A stretch of DNA of 14,057 nt from PNAI01 sp964575715 (GCA_964575715.1 CAZNSG010000247.1:1-14057), one strand, 5' to 3'; shown: positions 1 through 6,750, numbered from the stretch's first letter. Made by a program: numbers and translations. Notes: generated by a model not told the origin, from the sequence alone.

Positions 1-1
1 G

Positions 2-67
2 CGCCGGGGCCTCGACGACTTCCAGCGCATCAAGTACGGGGCTACGCTGAGGCTTCAACATGTGTGA
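2..67 (+). CDS. possible C-terminal end of an upstream gene (partial)
   Basis: Reading from base 2, one frame stays open to a TGA at 65-67 and gives RRGLDDFQRIKYGATLRLQHV, which has the mixed composition of a real protein end. The frame beginning at base 3 stops within about 50 bases, and the frame beginning at base 1 continues into the repeat DNA that follows, where coding is unlikely. The stop falls just before the hairpin repeat at 77, the usual place for such elements. Only 21 residues are visible, so the family cannot be named, and chance cannot be excluded over this length. Confidence 0.35.
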   Translation, partial: RRGLDDFQRIKYGATLRLQHV

Positions 68-76
68 ATCCGATAG

Positions 77-248
77 CCGTTCTTACGGGGAGAGGGTGGC
101 GCGCGAGCGCAGTGAGCGAGCCGGGTGAGGGGCTCGCGCAGCCCGCATGCACGAATACGATTGTTGCAAAGAGGCCCCTCACCCGCCCGCCTGCGCTCGC
201 TGCGCGAGCTTAGGCGGCCACCCTCTCCCCGTAAGAACGGGGAGAGGG
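77..248. repeat. two inverted copies of a palindromic intergenic repeat
   Basis: Bases 77-100 and 217-240 are a perfect 24-bp inverted repeat built on CCGTTCTTACGGGGAGAGGG. Further in, CGGGTGAGGGGC near 122-134 is matched by its complement GCCCCTCACCCG near 173-185, so these are two copies of one element facing each other. The right copy also folds on itself (CCCTCTCCCC at 221-230 against GGGGAGAGGG at 239-248). No coding signal is seen here. It belongs to the repeat type that ends transcripts or litters gaps in Bradyrhizobium-like genomes, a family assignment made from memory. Confidence 0.8.
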
Positions 249-269
249 AAAGTATATTTCCGGCGCTGC

Positions 270-292
270 CTGATTCAATACCGCTGAATCAG
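270..292. repeat. short perfect hairpin plus adjacent 24-base tandem
   Basis: CTGATTCA at 270-277 pairs perfectly with TGAATCAG at 285-292 around a seven-base loop. Directly after it, CAAGCGACACGG occurs at 296-307 and again at 320-331, a 24-base period with nearly identical copies. Both lie between the repeat copies at 77-248 and 341-412. No function is claimed. Confidence 0.5.
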
Positions 293-340
293 ATTCAAGC
301 GACACGGAATGCGACACGACAAGCGACACGGTATGCACGC

Positions 341-412
341 TTCCCTCTCCCCGTTCTTACGGGGAGAGGGTGGCCTTCGCGCAGCGAAGGCCGGGTGAGG
401 GGCTAGCGCGCG
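341..412. repeat. third copy of the 77-248 palindromic repeat
   Basis: This stretch begins with the hairpin CCCTCTCCCC / GGGGAGAGGG (343-352 and 361-370). It continues with GTGG, a second hairpin CCTTCGCGCAGCGAAGG and the shared CGGGTGAGGGGC. It is in the same orientation as the copy at 77 and opposite to the one ending at 248. From here to the cupin start at 571 I see no gene and no convincing promoter. Confidence 0.75.
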
Positions 413-557
413 AAGCGCACATGCAAAAGTTCTCGAACAATTTCGGCGCAACGCCCCTTGCGTGCGTTGCAGCCCTGAGAATGATAACAAAACCGCATGT
501 ACAGCACTGCGCAACGTGATAGTTGTGCTGACCCGGGATAGGTTCCGTCGCTTTTCT

Positions 558-564
558 AGGAGGA
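558..564 (+). promoter_or_regulatory. ribosome binding site that sets the cupin start
   Basis: AGGAGGA at 558-564 touches an ATG at 565 directly, which leaves no spacer. It lies six bases before the ATG at 571, the normal distance. This favours 571 over 565 as the start. Confidence 0.75.
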
Positions 565-570
565 ATGCCC

Positions 571-1431
571 ATGGCGACAATGAGAGACGTTTCAATCATC
601 AATTGGAACACGGCCGAAGCCAAACCGGTCGCATCCGGGCTTGAAAGAACGATCTGCAGCAAGAGCCTCTGTGGTTCGAAGACCCTGGACGTCCACCATC
701 GAACGGTCTCACAAGGTCGCCGGTTCGAGGTCCAGACAGGCAACGACTACCACCTCGTTTACGTCATTGCGGCGCCGAAAGCGGGCGTCATCGGCTTCAA
801 CGGCAAGTCGCACACAGCCGAGGACGGCGCCGGCGTGCTGCTCGCGCCAGGCGAATCGGCAAGCTTCGAAGCGGCGGGGTCGGATCTGCAGCTGCTTCAC
901 ATGGTGGCGCCTAAGCCTCCCGCAGCCGTCGATGAGGGGTTACCCGGCGGGCCGGGATATTTCTTCAATCGCAAGACACTCCGCCCGCTCAGTGACGCAA
1001 GCGGAGGCCGCGTGCGGCGTTTCTGCGCCGAGTCCAGCGTCAGACTTCTCAATGGCAGCAGGCTCACGCCAACCAATGCCATTCAAGCGGGCGAGATGCG
1101 TTATCACGAAGGCGGGTCGTCGCCCTATCACCGGCACGTCGGCACGAGCGCCAACCCGGACGGCGCCTCCCACTGCTACATCACATTCAAGGGCCGTGGC
1201 GTGGTCCAAGTCGGGGATGACACCCAGGAACTCGAACCCGGCACGCTCGTGTATTTTCCCCCGGGCGTACCGCATCGGCTTCGCGCCCACGGCGGACCGC
1301 TTGACTACTTCGAGCTCCAGGCTTGGCGGAGCTTCAAGACCGACGTGCTGAGCGAGGAGAAGCTGGGGCTCAAGTGGTACTACGACCCTGTGACACCGGG
1401 TGCCGCGCGGGTAGAGTGGGACCAGAGCTAA
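571..1431 (+). CDS. bicupin-fold protein, probable metal-dependent cupin enzyme
   Basis: The 286-residue protein shows two cupin-like halves. The first, about residues 20-115, ends a beta-rich stretch with LLAPGESASF and lacks a clear metal motif. The second, about 155-255, has a recognisable cupin site: H187 and H189 in SSPYHRHVG, H201 in GASHCYITFKG, and H235 in FPPGVPHRL. The usual motif-1 glutamate is not at its expected place, so a three- or four-histidine site is possible. Bicupins of this kind include ring-opening dioxygenases such as gentisate dioxygenase, and the aromatic-degradation neighbours suit such a role, but similarity here supports only the fold. The start is set by the SD at 558-564. 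A GlcG-like gene follows on the same strand after a repeat-filled gap of 209 bases. No signal peptide is seen, so a cytosolic location is likely. Confidence 0.85.
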   Translation: MATMRDVSIINWNTAEAKPVASGLERTICSKSLCGSKTLDVHHRTVSQGRRFEVQTGNDYHLVYVIAAPKAGVIGFNGKSHTAEDGAGVLLAPGESASFEAAGSDLQLLHMVAPKPPAAVDEGLPGGPGYFFNRKTLRPLSDASGGRVRRFCAESSVRLLNGSRLTPTNAIQAGEMRYHEGGSSPYHRHVGTSANPDGASHCYITFKGRGVVQVGDDTQELEPGTLVYFPPGVPHRLRAHGGPLDYFELQAWRSFKTDVLSEEKLGLKWYYDPVTPGAARVEWDQS

Positions 1432-1432
1432 A

Positions 1433-1533
1433 GCATGATCCCGAAAAGTGGGTACCGGTTTTCGGAAAAGATCATGCTCAAACAAAAAGCTAGAGCCCGA
1501 CTCTGATTCAACCAAAACTCATAGGGCTCTAGC
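1433..1533. repeat. double-hairpin repeat with GTGGGTACCGG core
   Basis: The first hairpin pairs GCATGATC (1433-1440) with GATCATGC (1470-1477) and CCGAAAA (1441-1447) with TTTTCGG (1459-1465) around GTGGGTACCGG. The second pairs GCTAGAGCCC (1489-1498) with GGGCTCTAGC (1524-1533). It begins two bases after the cupin stop. A single-hairpin relative with the same core is at 4300-4342. This two-part form is, from memory, very common between genes in Bradyrhizobium and relatives. Confidence 0.85.
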
Positions 1534-1640
1534 GAAATGGTCTCTCAATTTCGCCCGAACCAGCGCAAGGCCGATTGACGCGAGAGCGGTTTGCCGTGAG
1601 TGTGTCGCGCCTGTTTCAAGCTTTACCGTGAGGAAACACC

Positions 1641-2039
1641 ATGCGTAGCAAACCATCGCTAACCTCCGCCGACGCGCACAAGATGATGGCCGCCTGCAAG
1701 GCCGAAGCGCAGAAGAATAAATGGAACGTGACCATCGCCATCGTCGACGATGCCGGCTATCCGCTGCTAATCGAGCGCATGGACGGCAGCGGGCCGATCA
1801 GCGCCGAAGTGGCTGTCGGCAAGGCGCGCACGTCCGCCATCACCAAACGGCCCACCAAGTTCTGGGAGGATCGCATCAAGGAGCGGCCGGCGTTCGTGTC
1901 GTTCCCCGTCGACGTGATGTTTCAGGGCGGGCTGCCGTTGATGCACCAGGGCGACTGCGTCGGCGCCATTGGTGTTTCGGGTGTGCAATCGCACGAGGAT
2001 GAGCAGATCGCCCAGGCCGGCGTCGCCGTGCTGGGGTAA
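1641..2039 (+). CDS. GlcG/HbpS family (DUF336) small protein
   Basis: The 132-residue protein matches the GlcG/HbpS fold along its whole length. Seen directly are the TIAIVDDAGYPLLIERMDGS block near residues 31-50, the AVGKARTSA helix near 58-66, a GGLPLMHQGDCVGAIGVSG segment at 96-114 and an HEDEQIAQAG end near 118-127. Members bind haem or cobalamin-type ligands in some cases, while many encoded beside catabolic enzymes have no proven role. There is no signal peptide, so it is probably cytosolic, unlike secreted HbpS. GAGGAA about eight bases upstream supports this ATG. It lies downstream of the cupin gene in the same direction, possibly co-transcribed through the hairpin element between them. 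The family call is firm and the function open. Confidence 0.88.
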   Translation: MRSKPSLTSADAHKMMAACKAEAQKNKWNVTIAIVDDAGYPLLIERMDGSGPISAEVAVGKARTSAITKRPTKFWEDRIKERPAFVSFPVDVMFQGGLPLMHQGDCVGAIGVSGVQSHEDEQIAQAGVAVLG

Positions 2040-2048
2040 TTTCTTTTA

Positions 2049-2162
2049 CCTCCCCCGCTTGCGGGGGAGGTCGACGCGCGAAGCGCGTCGGGTGGGGGAA
2101 GTTTGATGGCGCCGTGCAAGCGTCTGCCCCCTCCCCAACCCTCCCCCGCAAGCGGGGGAGGG
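2049..2162. repeat. paired hairpin repeat between convergent genes, possible terminator
   Basis: CCTCCCCCGC / GCGGGGGAGG forms a perfect hairpin at 2049-2070. A second, CCCTCCCCCGC / GCGGGGGAGGG, lies at 2139-2162, with a GACGCGC / GCGCGTC hairpin after the first. It begins ten bases after the GlcG-like stop and ends 41 bases before the end of the oppositely oriented gene at 2204, the right place to stop transcription from both sides. Related C-rich hairpins flank the element at 8618-8811. Confidence 0.75.
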
Positions 2163-2203
2163 AGAAGAGCGTCGGCACATCTTGCATGCGCCTCGTACTG
2201 CGC

Positions 2204-3193
2204 TCACACCTTAAAACTTTTCTGCACCTGCGGCGGAAACAAATCCTCGGGCGCGAGCTTGCGATGCGTGACGCCCTGCTCGTGGGCGTATTGCAAAAAC
2301 GCTTCCAATGTCTTGCGGTTGGCCTCGATGCCGTAGGGCATGAGTTCCTCGCCGACGATGGCCTGCATGCGGCGCGCAAGCTCATAGCCCCATGGGATCG
2401 GAAGCGTCGAGCTGGTGGAATTGAGCGCGCGCTCGACGCTGCGAATTTTCGCCTGCTCGAACGCCTTGAACAGGTTCATCGCCACCCAGGAATGGCGCTC
2501 CACGATCTCGCGCTTGATCGCTACCGTGTGCATGATCGGAAAGATACCTGTCTCCTTCACATAGCGCTGCTCGATATCGAGATAGTCCTCGAACAAGCGC
2601 CTGATATTGGGGTGCCGCTCTTCGAAACAGGCCGGCGCATGGGCGGAGAGCGCCGCGTCGATCTCGCCCGCGACCAGCATGCCGCTTAAGGATTTGTCGG
2701 GCACCGGGCGATATTTGATGCCGGGCGGCAGCTTGAGCTTGACCTTCTCGGCGCGCCCGGGCTGGTCCACGCCGGCCTGCACCCATTCGATCGACGTCAG
2801 ATCGACGCCGTATTGGTGCGCCAAGAGGCCGCGCGAATAGACCGCCGCGGTCTGCGCCCATTCCGGAATACCCACTTTGCGGCCGGCCAGATCGGCCGGC
2901 GCTTTCACCGGGCCATCGCGGCGCACATAGATCGAGGAATGCCGCGGCACGCGCGAGGGAAATACCGGGATGGCGACCAGCGGCGCCTCGCCTTGCGAGA
3001 CCAGCGCAGCGTATTTCGCCATCGAGACCTCGGCCACGTCGAAGTCGCGGTAATTGAAAGTACGGAAGAAAATTTCCTCGATCTGTAGATTGAGACAGGT
3101 GAGATCGACGCCCTCCACCGGCACCCGGCCGTTCACAAGATCGGTGACATGGTCGTAATGGCTCATCGCTAGCGTCAACGGCAGCCGGCTCAC
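2204..3193 (-). CDS. 4,5-dihydroxyphthalate decarboxylase-like protein (binding-protein fold)
   Basis: The 329-residue protein resembles the family annotated as 4,5-dihydroxyphthalate decarboxylase, whose fold is related to periplasmic binding proteins. Typical blocks are LAMSHYDHVTDLVNGRVPVEG (residues 8-28, with VEGVDL just after), PSRVPRHSSIYVRRDG near 79-94, KVGIPEWAQTAAVYSRGLL near 106-124 and GIFPIMHTVAIKRE near 216-229. I chose the GTG start at 3193 because AGGAGA sits seven bases upstream. Starting upstream at 3238 would add 15 residues without such a site. Neither start gives a signal peptide, so a cytosolic enzyme is more likely than a transport protein. It lies 90 bases downstream of the FAH-family gene on the same strand, almost certainly as an operon. 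The true substrate is unknown; another aromatic carboxylate or a non-enzymatic binding role remain possible. Confidence 0.82.
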   Translation of the reverse strand: MSRLPLTLAMSHYDHVTDLVNGRVPVEGVDLTCLNLQIEEIFFRTFNYRDFDVAEVSMAKYAALVSQGEAPLVAIPVFPSRVPRHSSIYVRRDGPVKAPADLAGRKVGIPEWAQTAAVYSRGLLAHQYGVDLTSIEWVQAGVDQPGRAEKVKLKLPPGIKYRPVPDKSLSGMLVAGEIDAALSAHAPACFEERHPNIRRLFEDYLDIEQRYVKETGIFPIMHTVAIKREIVERHSWVAMNLFKAFEQAKIRSVERALNSTSSTLPIPWGYELARRMQAIVGEELMPYGIEANRKTLEAFLQYAHEQGVTHRKLAPEDLFPPQVQKSFKV

Positions 3194-3200
3194 GAATTCA

Positions 3201-3206
3201 TCTCCT
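3201..3206 (-). promoter_or_regulatory. ribosome binding site that sets a GTG start
   Basis: On the minus strand AGGAGA lies seven bases before GTG at 3193-3191. This is the reason for choosing that start for the decarboxylase-like gene. Confidence 0.7.
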
Positions 3207-3283
3207 GTTGCATTGTGTGGTTCGCGGCTCGAAGTCACTTTGGAGCGCGCGCCGCAGCGCGGACGCCCATCGCTGATTTTGTC

Positions 3284-4249
3284 TCATAGCGCGCCGGTCG
3301 CCGTCGGTCCCCCTTGCGGCCGGTGGCGCTTGACCGCATCGGGATTGGTCGAGTCGACGCCCATGTAGACGCCGCGCTCCCATTGGCGCTTGAGCGGGTC
3401 GGAAACTTTTAGCGTCATCTTGCCGATGCTCCCAATTTCGATATCGACGCTCTCGCCGTCCTGCAGCGCGCCCAGGCCTTCGTGATTGGTGCCGCAAGCG
3501 ATGAGATCGCCGGAATTCATGGTCATCACCGTGGTGGCGAATTCTATGAGCGCCGGCACGCGATGCTCCATGTCGTCGGTATTGTAATTGTGCCGAAGCT
3601 GGCCGTCGTTCCACAGCCGCACGATGAGATTGTTGGGATCGGCGATCTCGTCGGCGGTGGCGATGCATGGACCGATGGGCGCAAAGGTGTCGAAGGATTT
3701 GCCGAGCCAGCTGGTCAGCGGCGTTGCCGGCCAGGTGCGCCGTCCCTGCTCGCGGGCGGAAACGTCGATCAAACATGTGTAGCCAAAAACATGGCGTTGC
3801 CAATCCTTCGCCTTGACCATCTTGGCCGGACCCTTGATCACCAGCGCAAGCTCGGCCTCATGCATGAATATCCACGGCACGGTGAATTCCGGCAGCACAA
3901 TGGTGTCGCCCGGCCCGACCACGGCGTCGGGATTTTTCATGAACATGTTGAGCGGGCGCGCTTCGCGCTGGGCGTGCTCCCAGTAATTGGCGATGCAGGC
4001 CAGGATCTTTCCCGGACGCGGCAGCGGGGGCTTGAGGCGCACCTGCGTGAGCGGCATCGCCGGCCCCTGCCCGGCCAGCCGCTGCAAGGCCGGGCGCAAA
4101 TTGTCGAAATCGTCGATGATGCCAACCATCGTGAGTTGCGGCGTGTAGCTCTGTTTCACCGCGGCGGAAATATCGATCACGCCGCGCTCTGTCAGCAGGC
4201 CGGGCAAAATCCCGCCCTTCGGCGCGGCCTCAAACAGCACAAGTTTCAC
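3284..4249 (-). CDS. fumarylacetoacetate hydrolase (FAH) family enzyme
   Basis: The 321-residue protein carries the hallmarks of the FAH superfamily. KILACIANYWEHA near residues 81-93 holds the family histidine. The metal-binding pair is E131 and E133 in MHEAELALVI, with D162 in LIDVSAREQG as a further ligand, then K184 in LGKSFDTFAPIGP and a late IACGTNHEGLG. Relatives open, isomerise or decarboxylate dicarbonyl products of aromatic ring cleavage using Mg or Mn, for example homoprotocatechuate-pathway isomerase/decarboxylases and acylpyruvases. The GTG start at 4249 is chosen because GGGGGAGG lies five bases upstream; an earlier ATG at 4285 adds 12 residues with no such site. It is the first gene of a minus-strand pair with the decarboxylase-like gene and diverges from the dioxygenase at 4548. 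Which reaction it performs cannot be told from sequence. Confidence 0.9.
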   Translation of the reverse strand: MKLVLFEAAPKGGILPGLLTERGVIDISAAVKQSYTPQLTMVGIIDDFDNLRPALQRLAGQGPAMPLTQVRLKPPLPRPGKILACIANYWEHAQREARPLNMFMKNPDAVVGPGDTIVLPEFTVPWIFMHEAELALVIKGPAKMVKAKDWQRHVFGYTCLIDVSAREQGRRTWPATPLTSWLGKSFDTFAPIGPCIATADEIADPNNLIVRLWNDGQLRHNYNTDDMEHRVPALIEFATTVMTMNSGDLIACGTNHEGLGALQDGESVDIEIGSIGKMTLKVSDPLKRQWERGVYMGVDSTNPDAVKRHRPQGGPTATGAL

Positions 4250-4254
4250 GACGT

Positions 4255-4262
4255 CCTCCCCC
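4255..4262 (-). promoter_or_regulatory. ribosome binding site of the FAH-family gene
   Basis: The minus strand reads GGGGGAGG here, five bases before the GTG at 4249. It decides the start in favour of GTG. Confidence 0.65.
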
Positions 4263-4299
4263 GCATTTGCGCCGGATAACAGCACATCGACCCATTAGA

Positions 4300-4342
4300 G
4301 CATTTTCCGCCGAAGTGGGTACCGGTTCGGCGGAGAAAATGC
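4300..4342. repeat. single-hairpin repeat with GTGGGTACCGG core
   Basis: GCATTTTCCGCCGAA (4300-4314) pairs with TTCGGCGGAGAAAATGC (4326-4342), leaving a small bulge, around GTGGGTACCGG. The core is shared with the element at 1433-1477 although the stem sequence differs. It lies in the divergent gap between the FAH-family gene and the dioxygenase, so it cannot simply be a terminator for either. Confidence 0.8.
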
Positions 4343-4485
4343 GTCAAAACTTAAAGACTACTGCCAGCCGCCCGCTTGCTGCGCATACCAGGACTGTCCT
4401 TGGCCACCCCGGCGCGGCGGGCGAAAGCGCCGGTGACGAAATTGCTTCACACATTTTGGTGTTATATCGTTAAAGGAGGTGGCGT

Positions 4486-4515
4486 GTGGCGATGGCCGCC
4501 GCCAAGAGGCAATAG
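4486..4515 (+). other. nine-codon ORF behind a strong SD site, possible leader
   Basis: AAAGGAGGTG at 4472-4481 is the best SD match in this gap. It stands six bases before GTG at 4486, which with an in-frame ATG at 4492 encodes only VAMAAAKRQ (the first codon would be read as Met) before TAG at 4513-4515. The dioxygenase ATG follows 32 bases later in another frame with a weaker AGGGTGAT site. This could be a short leader for coupled translation, or a sign that the start or an indel upstream of the dioxygenase needs checking. Chance is quite possible. Confidence 0.3.
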
Positions 4516-4547
4516 CGCTTCTGCGCGACAACGACAGGGTGATGATA

Positions 4548-5495
4548 ATGCCAGCGATCAAGGTAACCGATATCGCCTACGGCCGGCTGCGTTCGCCGGA
4601 CCTCGATCTGATGGAGGAGTTCCTGACCCGTTTCGGGCTGGTCAAGTCCGCACGCACCAATAACGCGCTGTATTTCCGTGGCACCGATCCACCGCACCAC
4701 ATCCATATCACCGAGAAGGGCGAGCCGAAGTTCGTCGGGATCGCTTATTACGCCGCCAGCGAAGACGATCTCAAACAGCTAACGAAGCTGCCCGGCGCAT
4801 CCGGTGTCGAAAATATCGACGAGCCCGGCGGCGGCAAGCGTGTCCGCCTCACCGAGCCGAACGGCTACCAGATCGAAGTGGTGCATGGCCTCGAGCGGCT
4901 GCCCGAAATCAAGGCGCCGCGCCAGATGATCAACACCGGCTATGCGCCGACCGCGCGCGCCGGCCAGGCGATGCGCATTCCAAAAGGCGCCTCACGCTGC
5001 AAGCGCATTGGCCATGGCGTGATGGGAACGCCCAAGCCCAAGGAAACGGTGCAGTGGTTCCGCGATACGCTCGGCTTGATCTGCTCCGACGACGTCTATG
5101 CCGGCGAGAAAGACCATCTGATCGGCTCGTTCAATCGTTGCGATCGCGGCGACGATTTCGTCGATCATCACGTATTCTTCGCGCTCAACCATGGCCACGC
5201 CGGCCTCAACCATTTTTCGTTCGAGGTGCAGGACATCGACGACGTGTTCATGGGGCACTACTACATGCGCGATTACGGCAAGTATGAGCACATGTGGGGT
5301 ATCGGACGGCACCTGCTCGGCAGCCAAGTCTACGACTATTGGTCCGACCCTTGGGGCCGCGTGCACGAGCATTGGGCGGACAGCGACCGGTTCAACATCA
5401 AGAACGGCAGCAATTTGATTTCGGCGGAAGAGGGCCTGGTTTCGCAATGGGGCGACCCGCCGCCGCAGAAATTGCTGGAACGGGTTTGTCCCTGA
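4548..5495 (+). CDS. type I extradiol ring-cleavage dioxygenase (two VOC domains)
   Basis: The 315-residue protein has the two vicinal-oxygen-chelate (VOC) domains of type I extradiol dioxygenases, about residues 5-120 and 153-280. The catalytic second domain keeps the Fe(II) triad: H156 in KRIGHGVMG, H222 in AGLNHFSFEVQDIDDV and E274 in DPWGRVHEHW. Such enzymes open catechol-type rings next to the hydroxyls with O2. AGGGTGAT four bases before ATG 4548 supports this start; ATG 4542 is a close alternative. It diverges from the FAH-family operon, whose product would be a natural next step on a meta-cleavage product. The C-terminal tail past the metal site (275-315) looks specific to a subgroup. 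The dioxygenase fold and metal site are clear; the substrate is not. Confidence 0.88.
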   Translation: MPAIKVTDIAYGRLRSPDLDLMEEFLTRFGLVKSARTNNALYFRGTDPPHHIHITEKGEPKFVGIAYYAASEDDLKQLTKLPGASGVENIDEPGGGKRVRLTEPNGYQIEVVHGLERLPEIKAPRQMINTGYAPTARAGQAMRIPKGASRCKRIGHGVMGTPKPKETVQWFRDTLGLICSDDVYAGEKDHLIGSFNRCDRGDDFVDHHVFFALNHGHAGLNHFSFEVQDIDDVFMGHYYMRDYGKYEHMWGIGRHLLGSQVYDYWSDPWGRVHEHWADSDRFNIKNGSNLISAEEGLVSQWGDPPPQKLLERVCP

Positions 5496-5517
5496 CCATG
5501 CTCGTTATTTCTGCGCC

Positions 5518-5562
5518 ATGCCCGGCACTCCGGTTGCGATCTCGTTGCCGTGTACCGGGCAT
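5518..5562. terminator. possible bidirectional terminator hairpin
   Basis: ATGCCCGGCAC (5518-5528) pairs with GTACCGGGCAT (5552-5562) with one mismatch around a 23-base loop, followed by TTCTT. It lies in the 106-base gap between the ends of the convergent genes at 5495 and 5602. The loop is long and the T tract weak, so this is tentative. Confidence 0.4.
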
Positions 5563-5601
5563 TTCTTGCTTATGGCGTTCACCAATTCAAATTCCGGCAA
5601 C

Positions 5602-6621
5602 TCAACGCGTGCGCTTGGCGAGGCGCGCGCGCACATTGGGGATTAGTTTTTCGGCATTGAGGCCGTCCACCAGCGCGTTGGCATTGGGATCGAGCGCGCG
5701 CACCGCGGCTACGTAGTCGCACACTTCGTTGGGATCGCGGATCGCCTGCGGATAGTCGGTCGCGAATACGCACTGCGAGAGCGCCAGCTCTTGCAGGCCG
5801 AAGCGTACCCAATGCGCGCCGAGCGGCCCGCACGGATCGGGCCCGGCCCAGCCGCCGCAATCGTAGAACAGCCGATGATCGAGATAATGATCGAACGTCT
5901 GCTGCGGCTGACGACCGTGGCGCGGAATTTTCGCGGTGCCCCATTTTTCGCGCTGCTGAAAACCGTTGATGCGGCCGCGATAGCGGCCGATGCCGCCGGA
6001 GAAATGCGAGAAATGGATTTTAAGCGTCGGCAGTTCGTCCAAGATGCCTGAGTTGATGATGCGCACGGTCGCGGTCATCAGCGAGAATTCCCACCCCAGC
6101 ATGCGGCCGAGATCGTCGGCGTCCATGCGGTTCCAGCTGATCACGCGCGGCAGCGGATGAATGAACACATAGAGGCCGAGATCGACGCACGCCTTCCAAA
6201 ACGGCCGCAACGCCTCGGCGTCGAGTGCCTGATCCTGCAGCTCGGAGGCGATCACGACGCCGGGGAAATTAAGATCGACGGCGCAGCGTTTGAGTTCGGT
6301 CTTGGCTTCGTCGGGTTTTAGCGCCGGCACGTGCGCGAGTCCGATGAAGCGGCCGGGGAAATCCAACTCGGCCTGACGCATGCGATCGTTGATCTGCCGG
6401 CAGACGGCGAGATCGGGCTGATCGAAGCCGGAGCCGCAGGAGAGCACGCCGGCGTCGATGCCGGCTTGATCCATCATCCGGATATGCGCCGGCAGATCGG
6501 CAAGCAGCGGGTTGAGCAGATAGTTCGGGTTGCCCCGCTCGTCGACCTGGACCGAGACCGCTTTGGCATCGCCCTTGAGCAATTCGGGCGGCGTGTAGTG
6601 TTGCTGAAAATCAACGATCAT
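5602..6621 (-). CDS. amidohydrolase family 2 (ACMSD-type) protein
   Basis: The 339-residue protein is a TIM-barrel amidohydrolase of the group holding ACMSD, gamma-resorcylate decarboxylase and LigJ/LigY-type lignin enzymes. Visible metal-site positions are H8 in DFQQHY, H155 in YVFIHPLPR, H203/H206 in IHFSHFSGG and D289 in FATDYP. The first metal motif is unusual: the normal D-x-H-x-H (or a Glu variant) appears as D4-x-Q6-x-H8. Relatives perform metal-dependent, non-oxidative decarboxylation, hydration or C-C hydrolysis of aromatic acids and ring-cleavage products. AAGGAG ten bases upstream supports the ATG at 6621. It converges with the dioxygenase at 4548-5495 and diverges from the lipoprotein gene. 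It may act on the dioxygenase product, but that is inference. Confidence 0.87.
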   Translation of the reverse strand: MIVDFQQHYTPPELLKGDAKAVSVQVDERGNPNYLLNPLLADLPAHIRMMDQAGIDAGVLSCGSGFDQPDLAVCRQINDRMRQAELDFPGRFIGLAHVPALKPDEAKTELKRCAVDLNFPGVVIASELQDQALDAEALRPFWKACVDLGLYVFIHPLPRVISWNRMDADDLGRMLGWEFSLMTATVRIINSGILDELPTLKIHFSHFSGGIGRYRGRINGFQQREKWGTAKIPRHGRQPQQTFDHYLDHRLFYDCGGWAGPDPCGPLGAHWVRFGLQELALSQCVFATDYPQAIRDPNEVCDYVAAVRALDPNANALVDGLNAEKLIPNVRARLAKRTR

Positions 6622-6710
6622 TCGCCATCTGCTCCTTCATCCGACCTTTTTGACGTCCCGCCTGCGCGGTGCCGTGCGTGCCAGCGCGGGCTTGGATGCC
6701 CTGCGCGTAT

Positions 6711-6750
6711 AGCAATGACAAGGGGATCATTGCTTTGCCCGCCAAAGCAA
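6711..6750. promoter_or_regulatory. two overlapping perfect inverted repeats in a divergent control region
   Basis: AGCAATGA (6711-6718) is the perfect inverse of TCATTGCT (6727-6734). TTGCTTTG (6730-6737) is the perfect inverse of CAAAGCAA (6743-6750). The two share TTGCT at 6730-6734, so as RNA they would be alternative hairpins. As DNA they would be neighbouring operator-like dyads. They sit 90 bases before the minus-strand amidohydrolase start and 132 before the lipoprotein start. No convincing promoter hexamers were found near them. Confidence 0.45.

Noticed and set aside
3482..4279. Long plus-strand open frame opposite the FAH-family gene
   Set aside because: It is the antisense shadow of a gene with clear FAH motifs. 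Its translation is rich in His, Arg and Gly with no recognisable domain, typical of GC-rich antisense frames.
4443..4470. TTGCTT - 16 bases - TATCGT before the dioxygenase
   Set aside because: Transcription would begin after or within the AAAGGAGG site, making that site useless, and the downstream hexamer is weak.
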